36,186 nucleotides of DNA from Bacteroides sp. GTDB lineage: Bacteria > Bacteroidota > Bacteroidia > Bacteroidales > Muribaculaceae. The notes under the pieces were generated by a model, which was given only the letters and a program-made list of their open reading frames with translations, made no database searches and had not been told where the DNA came from. Location: contig JAAVDJ010000011.1 in the NCBI GenBank assembly GCA_014801875.1, forward strand, positions 20,014-56,199. Direction: 5' to 3'. Each line of letters starts with the position of its first letter. Position 1 is the stretch's first letter. Both the position numbers and the translations under genes were made by a program. Below, piece by piece: positions 1 through 9,276 of the stretch.

Positions 1-3000
1 ATGTCCATAATTGGGCAGTCTGTAAATATGAAATATGGAGCAGCCTCAAGTGTTGCGCCTTCGAGTGCAATCCCTTTTAAAAATACATTTAATTATTCCC
101 CCTCTTGTGAATATTTTGAAAAAGACTATATAACTGATAATTCTAAATGGGAGGAATTAATTAAGGGAAATCTGGATGCTGGTTATCCTGTGTATTATAC
201 AGGTACTGACTATGATAATTTAGTAGGGCATGCATTTGTAATTGATGGGTATAACGCCACAGGTTTTCATGTCAATTGGGGTTGGGATGGTTATTTTAAC
301 GGTTATTATGCCCTTGATAATCTCGCATCAGATCCAGAAGGCGGTTTCAGTAGTTCGTTCAACTATAGTGCAGACAATGGGATGATATTCAATATTATAC
401 CGGATAAATCAGGTAAAAAACATTCTCCTCTTAGTGTGGATTATGGTGTAGGAAATAATCCTCCGAAGAATATGCCGCCCGGGTATAATATCAATATATC
501 GGTGAGTGAGGTGGAAAAAGGTAAACCCTTCACATTTATAGTTCATCAAATCGGTGTGGTCAAAGGTTATAGCGGAGAATTCGGCATTGGATTGATATCA
601 AAGGATGATGAGATAAAGGAGGTGCTTAAAAGTGATGAAATCCGTAATTACGGTTATAACTATCGTACTAAAATAGAGAATCATAATCTTCAATTTACGG
701 TGGATATCGATCCTTCAGACCGAGTTCAGCTTTTAGCCAAGAAAAATGGGGAAACAGAGTATCTGCCGGTTCCGGGTAGTAATTACGGTTATTCCTCCCT
801 CCCCGTCATTGGTAATACTCCCCAATATGCAAAAATAAATGTAAAAGTGGGGAAAGACCTAAAGTTCTATTATAGTGATAATGGGAATTATTATTGGAAT
901 GGAGTAGGAAGCCAATTTAATCCGTTGGGAGAGGGGGAACATGAGATTACGAAGGTTCTCAAAGGAACATTATTTACTCCCCATTTTTCTACACACAGCA
1001 GTCTCAGAGTGGAAGCATTTCCTTTTATCGGTATAATCACAGAGACGATGCCGGATGGCAGTGTTAGAGTTGCGCAGCGTGGAATGACGGAAGATACCCG
1101 TAGCGGTGCATTTGCTCCGTTTGTGGTTTATGGTGATGTGTATGATATAGAGGGTTACTATAATATTCCTACGACAAGCGATACATGGGAAAAGAAAATC
1201 GACCTTGCTAAGGGAGGTACCTTGAAAAGCGTTTTGTCAGAGGCGGATGCCATGACATTGAAGACACTTACACTTACGGGAGTGATGAACGCAATTGATT
1301 TTTGGTATATAAGAGAGCGTTGCATTTGTTTGAAGGAGCTTGATCTCTCAGGAATAGATAATATTGAGGAAGTTACGGCTACTGATACCGAACTTCCTAT
1401 AATCGGGGCAGCCCGTGAGCTTTTCTGGCAAAAAGATTTTCTTCCGGATAATGCTTTATATAATCACAGAGGATTGGAGACAGTTATCCTTCCGCCCGGA
1501 CTTAAAGGTATTGGTGGGAATGCATTAAATAATTTGGCATTGAGGAGCATCACTATTCCTGCTTCAGTTGAGGAAATTAATAGCCAAGCTTTGAGATCCA
1601 ATTATAATGGTATTCTCAAGTATATTACTATGCTGAATCCTGTGCCGGTTGAAATTGATAGTTATGTATTACCATCAACAAATAAACCTATAATTTATGT
1701 TCCTGAAGGTAGCCTGGAGGCATATACCTCCGCCGAAATCTGGAAGGACTATACAATTAGGGAAGGTGTAGCACCCGAAACCAGGACTTATGATGAAATG
1801 ATCGGTAATATTGTGTATCATGTAGAGGATGGACAACTTACGATAAAGGGTTGTTATAAACCGGTGGATATCGTTATCCCGAATGAGGTGGAGATAAAGG
1901 GGCAAACTTACAAAGTGACTTCAATCCCTAATAATCTCTTCCAAGAATGTGAGTCGTTGAAGTCGATTGTGATAGGCGACCAAATTACGACGCTTGGAAC
2001 TAACGTCTTTTCTCGCTGCTCTAATCTTGAATCAGTTACACTTGGTAAGGGTCTAAAATCTCTTCCTGAGGGAACTTTTAACGGCTGTTCTAATCTTGTA
2101 GAGTTGGTGATTCCGGCAAATATCGAGGATATTTCTTCAAATGCTTTTGTCTCAACTGGCAAATTAAAAAATATAACGGTAGAGGACGGTAACTCTAACT
2201 ATATGTCATTTGAGGGTGCCCTCTATTCCAAACAAGAGGAAGGTGGACTTCCTCTGATTCACATGCCGGCAGGAAAAGAGGGGAAGGCAGTATTGTCTCC
2301 TGACTGTAAATTGGTGAAGAGTGGGGCGATATACAGCTCTACACTTAATTCTATAGAGTTTAACGAAGGATCGGAGATTGAGACCAGCGGCGTTACTATA
2401 CGGGGAGAGGAAACAATTGTTACTTTACCCAAGGATATAACTCTTAACCCCGGGGCGTTTGAATATTGTCAGATTAGAGCGTTGATTCTGAAGTCTACTC
2501 CAAAAATTACATCCGAGGCATTTACTTCTTCCTCTCCCGGTAATGTTATTATAGATTCGGATGAGGAGAATGTTAATCTCGATGGTCTTTTTGCTAGGGA
2601 ATATGCTTTGCCAATACTTTTTACCACCTCTGTAAATAAAAACTTTACTTTGTCAGCTAAACATTCGGTACTGGTTCCTTTTGGGGCTGAGAAGAATTTC
2701 AGTGGATACGATGAAGGTAGCCTGCGGCAAATGTGGAAGATGACCGTAGATAAGGATGAAAGGCTAATGAAGGTAACACCTTTATTGTATGATTATGATT
2801 TCCAAATCACAAGCGTAAAGGTTAACGGAAAGGAAGCAGAACCCGCTTTCGGGGCTTATGTATTACCGGAGGGTGATGAGATAGAATTGGAGGTTGTTTT
2901 TTCAGTGCATGGAGTTGATAATCTTACCACTCATTATGATGCAGACTTCTATGCCTCTCTTCCGAGCGAGTCTATAGAATTGAATAAAACAGTGACTGTT

Positions 3001-3954
3001 GATGAACTTGTATATGATTGTGAGAATGATGAAGCCGTAGTGAGTCGTTACTCAGGAGAGTCAGCCGATATCGTTATCCCTAATGAGATAGAAGAGGGTG
3101 GCAAGACTTATCCTGTCACTAAAATAGCATCCAGCGCATTCTCTTGGGTTGCTATTGAGAGTGTAGTGATTCCTGACGGTGTATCAGAAATAGGAAGCTG
3201 GGCATTCGACGGAACCGCTCTGAAAGAGATTTCACTTCCCGCCGGTGTACAAGTGGGATTTGGAGCATTCAACAATTGTGAGTCTCTTGAAACAGTGAGA
3301 TTTAATGGCGATTTAGGAGCTCAAGATGTAATCTTTGGCGACTGTCCGGCATTGAGACATTTGGTTCTCGACAATAAGGAAGTATTGGATATCGAACCTC
3401 TATTCAGAGCTATTCCACAAAATCTTTCACTCTATTCTCCGTCTCTGGATGCCAACTATAGATGTAATGCTGATGTTGTGATCTACATTCCCGGAGCTGC
3501 TTTAGAGCATCATTTGGCTACCAGAGCGAGTGAAGTGAAAGAGATGTGGACGTTTGGCGTTAACAGAGAGATCGGTAAGTTTGAGATTGTTCCGGTTTTA
3601 GAAGGTCTGACCATAGATGAGGTGATTGTTAACGGAGAGCCGATTGAACCGGAAGGTAATGATTATGATTTGCCGAAGGGAGATAATGTCGATATCAAAG
3701 TTGTTTACACACTCCCTAACGGCCATAAGCTGGAGACCCATTATACTCCGGCATTTATTTCTGAGCTTCCTAATAAAGTGCTTCAGTCTGACATCAATGG
3801 AATTAATACAGACAGTGATTCAGTCGGAACAGTGTATGGTATTGACGGTAAATTCTATATGAAAGGTAGCCGCGAAGAAGTTGTGCGTAAGCTATCTACT
3901 GGTATCTACATCTATCGCTGTGGAAGCAAGAGCGAGAAGATAATTGTGAGATAA
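1..3954 (+). CDS. C10-family cysteine peptidase with BspA-like leucine-rich repeats and T9SS sorting tail (5'-truncated)
   Basis: The first ~125 residues match the C-terminal half of a streptopain (SpeB, C10) domain. They show the GQSVNMKYGAASS segment, then VGHAFVIDGY with the catalytic His at codon 77, then VNWGWDG (Asn 92, Trp 95). The catalytic Cys and the signal peptide and propeptide lie upstream in C10 proteins, so the gene starts before the window and the ATG at base 1 is internal. A middle region follows, then several LRR_5/BspA-type repeat blocks at about 470-600, 640-760 and 1045-1120, with phrases such as 'VVIPDGVSEIGSWAF'. The last ~60 residues resemble a type IX secretion C-terminal domain (VYGIDGKFY... 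STGIYIYRCGSKSEKIIVR). The protein is probably exported and anchored or released at the cell surface to act on host or community proteins. The peptidase fold and LRRs are clear; substrate is unknown. Confidence 0.85.
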   Translation: MSIIGQSVNMKYGAASSVAPSSAIPFKNTFNYSPSCEYFEKDYITDNSKWEELIKGNLDAGYPVYYTGTDYDNLVGHAFVIDGYNATGFHVNWGWDGYFNGYYALDNLASDPEGGFSSSFNYSADNGMIFNIIPDKSGKKHSPLSVDYGVGNNPPKNMPPGYNINISVSEVEKGKPFTFIVHQIGVVKGYSGEFGIGLISKDDEIKEVLKSDEIRNYGYNYRTKIENHNLQFTVDIDPSDRVQLLAKKNGETEYLPVPGSNYGYSSLPVIGNTPQYAKINVKVGKDLKFYYSDNGNYYWNGVGSQFNPLGEGEHEITKVLKGTLFTPHFSTHSSLRVEAFPFIGIITETMPDGSVRVAQRGMTEDTRSGAFAPFVVYGDVYDIEGYYNIPTTSDTWEKKIDLAKGGTLKSVLSEADAMTLKTLTLTGVMNAIDFWYIRERCICLKELDLSGIDNIEEVTATDTELPIIGAARELFWQKDFLPDNALYNHRGLETVILPPGLKGIGGNALNNLALRSITIPASVEEINSQALRSNYNGILKYITMLNPVPVEIDSYVLPSTNKPIIYVPEGSLEAYTSAEIWKDYTIREGVAPETRTYDEMIGNIVYHVEDGQLTIKGCYKPVDIVIPNEVEIKGQTYKVTSIPNNLFQECESLKSIVIGDQITTLGTNVFSRCSNLESVTLGKGLKSLPEGTFNGCSNLVELVIPANIEDISSNAFVSTGKLKNITVEDGNSNYMSFEGALYSKQEEGGLPLIHMPAGKEGKAVLSPDCKLVKSGAIYSSTLNSIEFNEGSEIETSGVTIRGEETIVTLPKDITLNPGAFEYCQIRALILKSTPKITSEAFTSSSPGNVIIDSDEENVNLDGLFAREYALPILFTTSVNKNFTLSAKHSVLVPFGAEKNFSGYDEGSLRQMWKMTVDKDERLMKVTPLLYDYDFQITSVKVNGKEAEPAFGAYVLPEGDEIELEVVFSVHGVDNLTTHYDADFYASLPSESIELNKTVTVDELVYDCENDEAVVSRYSGESADIVIPNEIEEGGKTYPVTKIASSAFSWVAIESVVIPDGVSEIGSWAFDGTALKEISLPAGVQVGFGAFNNCESLETVRFNGDLGAQDVIFGDCPALRHLVLDNKEVLDIEPLFRAIPQNLSLYSPSLDANYRCNADVVIYIPGAALEHHLATRASEVKEMWTFGVNREIGKFEIVPVLEGLTIDEVIVNGEPIEPEGNDYDLPKGDNVDIKVVYTLPNGHKLETHYTPAFISELPNKVLQSDINGINTDSDSVGTVYGIDGKFYMKGSREEVVRKLSTGIYIYRCGSKSEKIIVR

Positions 3955-3972
3955 TTAGGCGGGAGTATCAGG

Positions 3973-4002
3973 TTCTTTCCGGAGGACTCACTCCGGAAAG
4001 AA
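3973..4002 (+). repeat. 12-bp perfect hairpin after the peptidase gene
   Basis: TTCTTTCCGGAG at 3973-3984 and its exact complement at 3991-4002 are separated by six bases. It starts 19 bases after the stop codon and has no T-run of its own. It is probably an RNA 3'-end stabiliser or the first part of a tandem termination region. Confidence 0.6.
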
Positions 4003-4022
4003 TTTAGGAATATAACTGATGA

Positions 4023-4064
4023 AGAGGGCGTATCAAGTTTTGAAATTTGATGCGCCCTCTTTTT
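4023..4064 (+). terminator. Intrinsic terminator of the C10 peptidase gene
   Basis: A 14-bp stem, AGAGGGCGTATCAA (4023-4036) with TTGATGCGCCCTCT (4047-4060), has one G-T pair and is followed by T's. It separates the peptidase from the metK unit. Confidence 0.8.
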
Positions 4065-4075
4065 ATATGTATTTT

Positions 4076-4107
4076 TTTGGAGAAATAGGGAATTTTTAGT
4101 AATTTTG
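4076..4107 (+). promoter_or_regulatory. Bacteroidetes-type promoter for metK
   Basis: TTTG at 4076-4079 and TAATTTTG at 4100-4107 are 20 bases apart, matching the Bacteroidetes TTTG/TAnnTTTG pattern. Transcription would start just upstream of the riboswitch. Confidence 0.65.
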
Positions 4108-4153
4108 CGCATGAGTATGGGGCTCCCGTTTTTTGGACTGCTCCGGACTCGAC

Positions 4154-4207
4154 AGGTGGAGAAATTTGGCTGCTTGCAACCACTCGAAAAAATGCTAAAA
4201 CTGCAAC
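4154..4207 (+). promoter_or_regulatory. SAM-II-like riboswitch aptamer upstream of metK
   Basis: The ordered conserved segments are GGTGG (4155-4159), ATTTGG (4164-4169), GCTTGCAACCAC (4172-4183), an A-run, and ATGCTAAAA (4192-4200). GGTGG pairs with CCACT (4180-4184) as P1. This order matches the SAM-II/SAM-V pseudoknot consensus (GTGG, ATTTG, GCTTGCA-CCAC, GCTAAA). It sits between a promoter and the SAM synthetase gene, which is the expected target. I could not trace the second pseudoknot helix confidently by eye. High SAM would be expected to reduce metK expression. SAM-I is less likely because its kink-turn and larger four-way junction are not seen. Confidence 0.75.
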
Positions 4208-4247
4208 CCATGATTATGCGTCGGATGCCTCCGGCGTACTTGCAGCT

Positions 4248-4292
4248 GAGCGTTTGGAAGCGGACTTTCTCCCTCCAAAGGCTCTTTTTTTT
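4248..4292 (+). terminator. Intrinsic terminator (attenuator) between riboswitch and metK
   Basis: GAGCGTTTGGA (4248-4258) pairs with TCCAAAGGCTC (4274-4284) with one G-G mismatch, and eight T's follow (4285-4292). Its position between aptamer and start codon implies control by premature termination. GCTGC in the aptamer (4169-4173) can pair with GCAGC (4242-4246) beside the terminator arm, a possible switching helix (inference). Confidence 0.7.
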
Positions 4293-4351
4293 ACCCCTTT
4301 TGGAGTTCCCCTATGAAGAAGATATTAATTTTGAAATAAAATACATAAGAT

Positions 4352-5674
4352 ATGAGTTACCTTTTCACTTCAGAATCAGTGTCGGAAGGACATCCTGATA
4401 AAGTGGCTGACCAGATCAGCGACACAATCCTTGACGAATTTCTCGCCCGTGACCCTCAGAGCCACGTGGCTGTGGAGTCTCTTTGCACCACCGGACAAGT
4501 TGTCGTGGCCGGGGAGGTCTCAAGCGACGCTTACGTCGACCTCCACAATTCCGTCCGCGAGCTTATTAAGGAAATCGGTTATGACAGGGGAGCATACCGT
4601 TTTGACGGCGATTCTCTCGGCATACTCAATGCAATCCATGAGCAGAGTGGCGACATAAACAGAGGCGTTTCCCGTGGAGAACAGCTTGAGCAAGGTGCCG
4701 GCGACCAAGGGATGATGTTTGGGTATGCTGTGGCTGAGACAGAGAATTTTATGCCATTGACTCTTGACCTTTCCCACAAGATTCTCCGAGAACTCGCCGA
4801 CATACGTCGTGAGGGTAAGGAGATGTCGTATTACAGAAAGGGAAAACTGAAGACCTATCTGCGTCCGGATGCCAAGAGCCAGGTGACAGTGGAATATGAC
4901 GATGACAACCGCCCTGTGCGTATAGACACGATTGTCGTCTCCACGCAGCACGATGAGTTTATCCCCGCGCTTGATGGCAGCGAGCAGGCTCAGGTGAGAG
5001 CCGATCAGGAAATGCTTGCAAGAATACGTAAGGATGTAGAGGAGGTGCTTCTTCCTCGTGTAGTGGCCAAGCTTCCTGAGGATGTGAAGAAGCTTTTCAA
5101 TAAAGATATCAAGCTCTATGTCAACCCGACCGGTAAGTTCGTGTTGGGTGGTCCGCACGCCGACACGGGTTTGACGGGAAGAAAGATAATTGTGGATACG
5201 TATGGCGGACGTGGCGCTCACGGGGGCGGTGCATTCTCCGGAAAAGACCCCTCGAAAGTTGACCGTTCCGCGGCTTATGCCTGCCGACACATAGCGAAGA
5301 ATATGGTGGCGGCCGGAGTTGCAAGGGAGATGCTTGTTCAGGTGAGCTACGCCATCGGCGTGGCAGAGCCGGTGAATGTATTCGTAAATACTTTCGGCAC
5401 CGCGCGTCCGGGATTGACCGACCTTGAAATAGCTGAGAAAATCACAAAACTTTTCGATTTGCGCCCGGGAGCAATCGAACGCGACCTAAAGCTCAGGAAT
5501 CCCATCTATCGCGAGACAGCTGCCTACGGCCATATGGGACGCGAGCCGCAGACTGTTGTGAAAGAGTTCAAATCCCGTTACGACGAGCAGCCCATAGAAC
5601 GGGAAGTAGAGCTCTTCACATGGGAAAAACTCGACCGTGTCGACGACATCAAACGAGAGTTTGGAATAGCGTGA
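4352..5674 (+). CDS. metK: S-adenosylmethionine synthetase
   Basis: This 440-residue cytosolic enzyme makes S-adenosylmethionine from ATP and methionine. The N-terminus [21 protein letters not shown] carries the hallmark SEGHPDK ATP/metal motif. [12 protein letters not shown] (the methionine-adenosine loop) and [22 protein letters not shown] (phosphate-binding glycine-rich loop) follow in the expected order. Length fits Bacteroidetes MetK (about 430). The start is set by the conserved N-terminus; frames upstream are occupied by the leader. It is a single-gene unit controlled by the SAM-II-like element and attenuator in its leader. A long open frame on the opposite strand (4520-5290) is a shadow of this GC-rich gene. 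Confidence 0.98.
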   Translation: MSYLFTSESVSEGHPDKVADQISDTILDEFLARDPQSHVAVESLCTTGQVVVAGEVSSDAYVDLHNSVRELIKEIGYDRGAYRFDGDSLGILNAIHEQSGDINRGVSRGEQLEQGAGDQGMMFGYAVAETENFMPLTLDLSHKILRELADIRREGKEMSYYRKGKLKTYLRPDAKSQVTVEYDDDNRPVRIDTIVVSTQHDEFIPALDGSEQAQVRADQEMLARIRKDVEEVLLPRVVAKLPEDVKKLFNKDIKLYVNPTGKFVLGGPHADTGLTGRKIIVDTYGGRGAHGGGAFSGKDPSKVDRSAAYACRHIAKNMVAAGVAREMLVQVSYAIGVAEPVNVFVNTFGTARPGLTDLEIAEKITKLFDLRPGAIERDLKLRNPIYRETAAYGHMGREPQTVVKEFKSRYDEQPIEREVELFTWEKLDRVDDIKREFGIA

Positions 5675-5727
5675 AAGGGGTGGCAAAGGTTAATTTGGTG
5701 AAAAAATACATTAAAACAATTATAAAA

Positions 5728-5758
5728 TTGGGTAATTGCAGTAAAAGTGTTATCTTTG
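5728..5758 (+). promoter_or_regulatory. Bacteroidetes-type promoter for ppiD
   Basis: TTG at 5728-5730, 20 bases of spacer, and a perfect TATCTTTG at 5751-5758. The transcript would carry a ~100-base leader. Confidence 0.75.
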
Positions 5759-5775
5759 CGTGCTCAAACCGTCTT

Positions 5776-5808
5776 GCGGAGAACCTTCGGTAAAAGGGGG
5801 CTCTCCGC
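5776..5808 (+). promoter_or_regulatory. Leader hairpin upstream of ppiD
   Basis: GCGGAG (5776-5781) pairs with CTCCGC (5803-5808), with a smaller ACC-TTC-GGT hairpin inside. It lies in the 5' leader 55 bases before the start codon. No T-run follows, so it is not a terminator. Role unknown. Confidence 0.35.
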
Positions 5809-5863
5809 TTGGCAAATTTCTTTTACGAATTAATCAAACATATTTTATCAGCTATAGCACAGA

Positions 5864-7996
5864 ATGGCAACTTTAGAGAAAATCAGAAGCAAGTCAGTGT
5901 TCCTGATCATCGTGATCGGCGTGGCTCTGCTTGCCTTCATCGTTGGCGATGCAATCACCAACGGGCGTAACCTCTTCGGCGACCATACGACAGTCGCCAA
6001 AGTCGGGAACGAGAAAATCGATTATACGGACTATATGCGCAAACGCGAGGAGCTCAACAACCAGCTTGAGCAGATGCGTCGTCAGAATCCAGCGCAGGTA
6101 GCTAATTTCGACAACCAGCTTATTTCGCAGATGGCACTTGACCAGCTGATCGGCGAGCGCCTCATCGACAAGGCCGCAGCTGACGCCGGGGTGCGTACTT
6201 CTGCCGAACAGCTCCGTTTCTACATGCTCGACAATCCGGTGAACCCCCGCATCCAGGAGTTTATTCAGGCTCTGAATGCTCAGGGCATGAGCGTATCGAC
6301 TCCCCAGCAGGCTTACGAGATTATCTTCAATCCTACCCGCAACGGCATGTCGGAGGCGCAGGCTCAGCCTCTCCAGAGAGCTTGGATCGCTATGGAGGAT
6401 GAGACAAAGCAGATGATCAGCCGCCAGGCCTACCAGCGCCTTCTCTATGGCTCTGTCAAGGCTAACGAACTTGATAAGAAAGCCCTTTACAACGACTACG
6501 TGTCTGCCCTCAACGTAGACATCGCTTTCCATCCCTACGGACAGCTTGACCCGGCGAAATATCCCGTGGACGATTCCGAAATAAAGGCGCAATATGCTAA
6601 GGTCAAGGAGGAATTCAAGGTAGACGAGCCTTCAAAAGACGTGGCTTTCATAGCTGTGAACATCGCTCCCTCGGCAGCAGACACCAAGGCAGCCAGAGAA
6701 CTCGCTCAAAAAACTGTCGTTTCTCTTTCCGACAGCACAGGGCAGCTTGACAAGGACCTCAGAAAAGAGGGTATCGTGGTTACCCGCAAGGAACAGCGTG
6801 CCACTGACATCTCCAACACTCTCATCAAGGAGTTTGTCGAGACCGCTCAGAACGGCCAGGTAAAACTTGTCAGCGAAAATATCAAAGGCTTCACCATTGT
6901 CAAGATGGGGAAGCGCACTCAAGCTCTCGATTCAATCCAGCTTAATATCGTGACCGTAGCGGGCGCCACCCTCCCCGGAAAGGTTCTCGCGCAGCTTAAC
7001 GGCTCTCTCTCTGTAGATTCCCTTGCAACTCGCTTTGGCGCAGACAGCGTGATGGTGCAGAAAGAGCAGTGGTTCCCCCTCTTCACCGCAGAAGGTCCGA
7101 CAAATGTCCTTGAAAAGGGTCAGCTTGACTCTCTGCTGAACGCCGGGGGTAAGTATATAACCCTCATGTCTTCTCCCCAGGGCTCTATGCTTGCGAAGGT
7201 GTCCAACCGTGGCTCACAGAAGACTGTGTATGAATTCGAGGAGGTAAATTATGATCTTAAGCCGAGCACAAAGACTCTGAACGAGGAGCGCGCGAAACTT
7301 GAGAAATTCCTTGACGCCAACCCTGACACGAAATCTTTCATAGCTAACGCGGCCAAGGCCGGCTACTCCGTGCAGGACTACACACTTTCCGCATCTTCAA
7401 CAGCTGTGCCCCGTGTGCCGGGAATGCAGAATTATTTCCCCGACAGCCGTCAGGTGGTGCGTTGGGTGATGATAGATGGCGAGCCCGGTCAGGTAAGCCA
7501 TATCTACGAGAGCAAAGACGCTCTTACTCCCGCGCTTTACGCAGTGGCCGTAGTCAGCGAATATGACGACTATGCACCTCTCGACAACAAGAGCGTGAAG
7601 AATTATGTGACCGACAAGGCACGTAAGGAGAAGGCCGGAGATGCCCTCGTGAAGGAATATCAGCCTAAGGCCGGCACAATGGCTTCCGCTGCCCAGGCAA
7701 TGGGCGTAGAGGCTCAGAATAACCCCAACTTCCGTTTTGGCAGAAACTCTCAGGTGCGCGATGCGGAAGTGATGGGTCGTATCGCCGGAGGCAAGCCGGG
7801 CAAGGTTGTAGTGGTGAAGGGTGACAACGGTGTGTATGCTTACCAGATCACCAAAGAGGTAAAGGAAAACTTCCCTTATACCGACACTCAGTATGAGCAG
7901 CAGTATTTCCAGCTTATCAACCCGAATCTCGGGGAGATGCTCAAGGGGGCTGCTAAAGTGAAGAACAACATCTATAAATTCGAAGCAGGCGACTGA
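5864..7996 (+). CDS. ppiD: PpiD/SurA-like periplasmic peptidyl-prolyl isomerase-chaperone
   Basis: The 710-residue protein has one N-terminal transmembrane anchor (residues ~12-31, SVFLIIVIGVALLAFIVGDA) and a large periplasmic part. After the anchor comes the SurA_N-type chaperone segment with VAKVGNEKIDYTDYMRKREELNNQ. The central region should contain the parvulin-type rotamase domain, but its sequence is diverged and I cannot point to catalytic residues. Proteins of this family help fold outer-membrane and secreted proteins at the inner membrane. It has its own TATCTTTG promoter and a strong terminator, so it is likely monocistronic. Confidence 0.85.
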   Translation: MATLEKIRSKSVFLIIVIGVALLAFIVGDAITNGRNLFGDHTTVAKVGNEKIDYTDYMRKREELNNQLEQMRRQNPAQVANFDNQLISQMALDQLIGERLIDKAAADAGVRTSAEQLRFYMLDNPVNPRIQEFIQALNAQGMSVSTPQQAYEIIFNPTRNGMSEAQAQPLQRAWIAMEDETKQMISRQAYQRLLYGSVKANELDKKALYNDYVSALNVDIAFHPYGQLDPAKYPVDDSEIKAQYAKVKEEFKVDEPSKDVAFIAVNIAPSAADTKAARELAQKTVVSLSDSTGQLDKDLRKEGIVVTRKEQRATDISNTLIKEFVETAQNGQVKLVSENIKGFTIVKMGKRTQALDSIQLNIVTVAGATLPGKVLAQLNGSLSVDSLATRFGADSVMVQKEQWFPLFTAEGPTNVLEKGQLDSLLNAGGKYITLMSSPQGSMLAKVSNRGSQKTVYEFEEVNYDLKPSTKTLNEERAKLEKFLDANPDTKSFIANAAKAGYSVQDYTLSASSTAVPRVPGMQNYFPDSRQVVRWVMIDGEPGQVSHIYESKDALTPALYAVAVVSEYDDYAPLDNKSVKNYVTDKARKEKAGDALVKEYQPKAGTMASAAQAMGVEAQNNPNFRFGRNSQVRDAEVMGRIAGGKPGKVVVVKGDNGVYAYQITKEVKENFPYTDTQYEQQYFQLINPNLGEMLKGAAKVKNNIYKFEAGD

Positions 7997-8021
7997 TTCA
8001 GACTTTAGACAAGAGAATAGA

Positions 8022-8060
8022 AGAGGGCCGAAGCCGGATTACGGCTCCGGCCCTCTTTCC
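8022..8060 (+). terminator. Intrinsic terminator after ppiD
   Basis: A 15-bp stem with one mismatch (8022-8036 with 8042-8056), a five-base loop and a short T-run. Confidence 0.8.
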
Positions 8061-8145
8061 GTTATCGGAGTTCAGGAACTGTGAGGAGGAAGCCTTTCCC
8101 GATTAATCCTCTGATTTTATAATTATTCTAAATTACTATTTTTCT

Positions 8146-9186
8146 ATGAAACCGGCATTGATAGGAATGACCTTGGAACAGCTCACTAAGGTTGCCCTCT
8201 CCGGAGGGATGCCTAAATTCGTGGGCAAACAGCTCGCTGAATGGCTTTATAAGAAGAAGGTCACCTCGTTTGACGAGATGATAAACATATCGAAGAAAAA
8301 CCGCGAATGGCTCACCGAAAATTATGTCGTAGGGCGTGAAGCACCCGAGTCAAGACAAAAATCAAATGACGGCACGGTGAAATATCTGTTCAACGTGGGT
8401 GCCGGGATGAACATAGAGAGTGTCTATATCCCCGATCATGACAGAGCCACTCTGTGTGTCTCTTCTCAGGTTGGATGCAAGATGAATTGTTATTTCTGTG
8501 CCACGGGGCGTCTGGGATTTAAGGCCAACCTTACTCCGGCGCAGATAATGAATCAGATTCTCAGCATCCCCCCGGCTCCCAAAAAAGGGGAGACCCCGGC
8601 CGGGGAATTGACGAATGTCGTTTTTATGGGTATGGGTGAGCCTCTTGACAATCTGGCTGCCCTTTTACCCGTAATAGAGATAATGACCGCGCAATGGGGT
8701 ATGGCCTGGAGCCCTAAGCGAATAACGGTCTCCACCGTGGGTAAACTTCCTCAACTGAAAGACCTTCTGGAGAAGACTCAGGTGCACGTGGCCATCAGTG
8801 TGCATACGGCAGATCCTGTGGAAAGGGAGCAGCTTATGCCGGCTCAGAAGGCCTTCCCGATAAGCAGCGTGATGAAAATGTTGGCGGGGTATGATTTCAG
8901 CCATCAGCGTCGCCTTTCTCTGGAGTATATAATGTGGAGAGGGGTGAACGATGATATCGCCCACGCCGAGATGCTTGTGCGTCTTTGCAAGGGTCTTGAT
9001 TGCCGTGTCAACCTGATACGCTTCCATGCCATCCCCGGAGTGGAATTGCATCCCTGCAGTGAGGAGAGGATGTTGATGTTTAGAAATTATCTTAATTCCA
9101 AAGGGATCACCGCTACAATCCGCACTTCGCGGGGAGAGGATATAATGGCGGCTTGCGGAATGTTGGCCGGTAAGAAAAAGGGATAG
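8146..9186 (+). CDS. rlmN: Dual-specificity 23S rRNA/tRNA adenine-C2 methyltransferase
   Basis: This 346-residue radical SAM enzyme methylates C2 of A2503 in 23S rRNA and of A37 in certain tRNAs. The [4Fe-4S] motif CxxxCxxC is at Cys 111, 115 and 118 (GCKMNCYFCATGRLGF). VVFMGMGEPLDN (GGE-like SAM motif) follows, and the C-terminal IMAACGML holds the catalytic Cys. Length fits RlmN. The next gene, pdxA, is 90 bases downstream and may be cotranscribed. Confidence 0.95.
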   Translation: MKPALIGMTLEQLTKVALSGGMPKFVGKQLAEWLYKKKVTSFDEMINISKKNREWLTENYVVGREAPESRQKSNDGTVKYLFNVGAGMNIESVYIPDHDRATLCVSSQVGCKMNCYFCATGRLGFKANLTPAQIMNQILSIPPAPKKGETPAGELTNVVFMGMGEPLDNLAALLPVIEIMTAQWGMAWSPKRITVSTVGKLPQLKDLLEKTQVHVAISVHTADPVEREQLMPAQKAFPISSVMKMLAGYDFSHQRRLSLEYIMWRGVNDDIAHAEMLVRLCKGLDCRVNLIRFHAIPGVELHPCSEERMLMFRNYLNSKGITATIRTSRGEDIMAACGMLAGKKKG

Positions 9187-9276
9187 CAACTAATAATTAT
9201 TGATTATAGAAAAGGGAAGGAGTGTATGAGAGGGTAGAGGGCGCTCGCTGCGCCACATAATAAAATATTAAAGAAA

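Noticed and set aside
4117-4320. Possible tmRNA, because of GGGGCTC and GGACTCGACAGG
   Set aside because: No alanine-rich tag frame ending in a stop, no tRNA-like 3' end with CCA, and the conserved blocks fit a SAM-II-like aptamer in front of metK.
4520-5290. 256-residue frame on the minus strand
   Set aside because: It lies wholly inside metK and reflects its codon composition; no family likeness.
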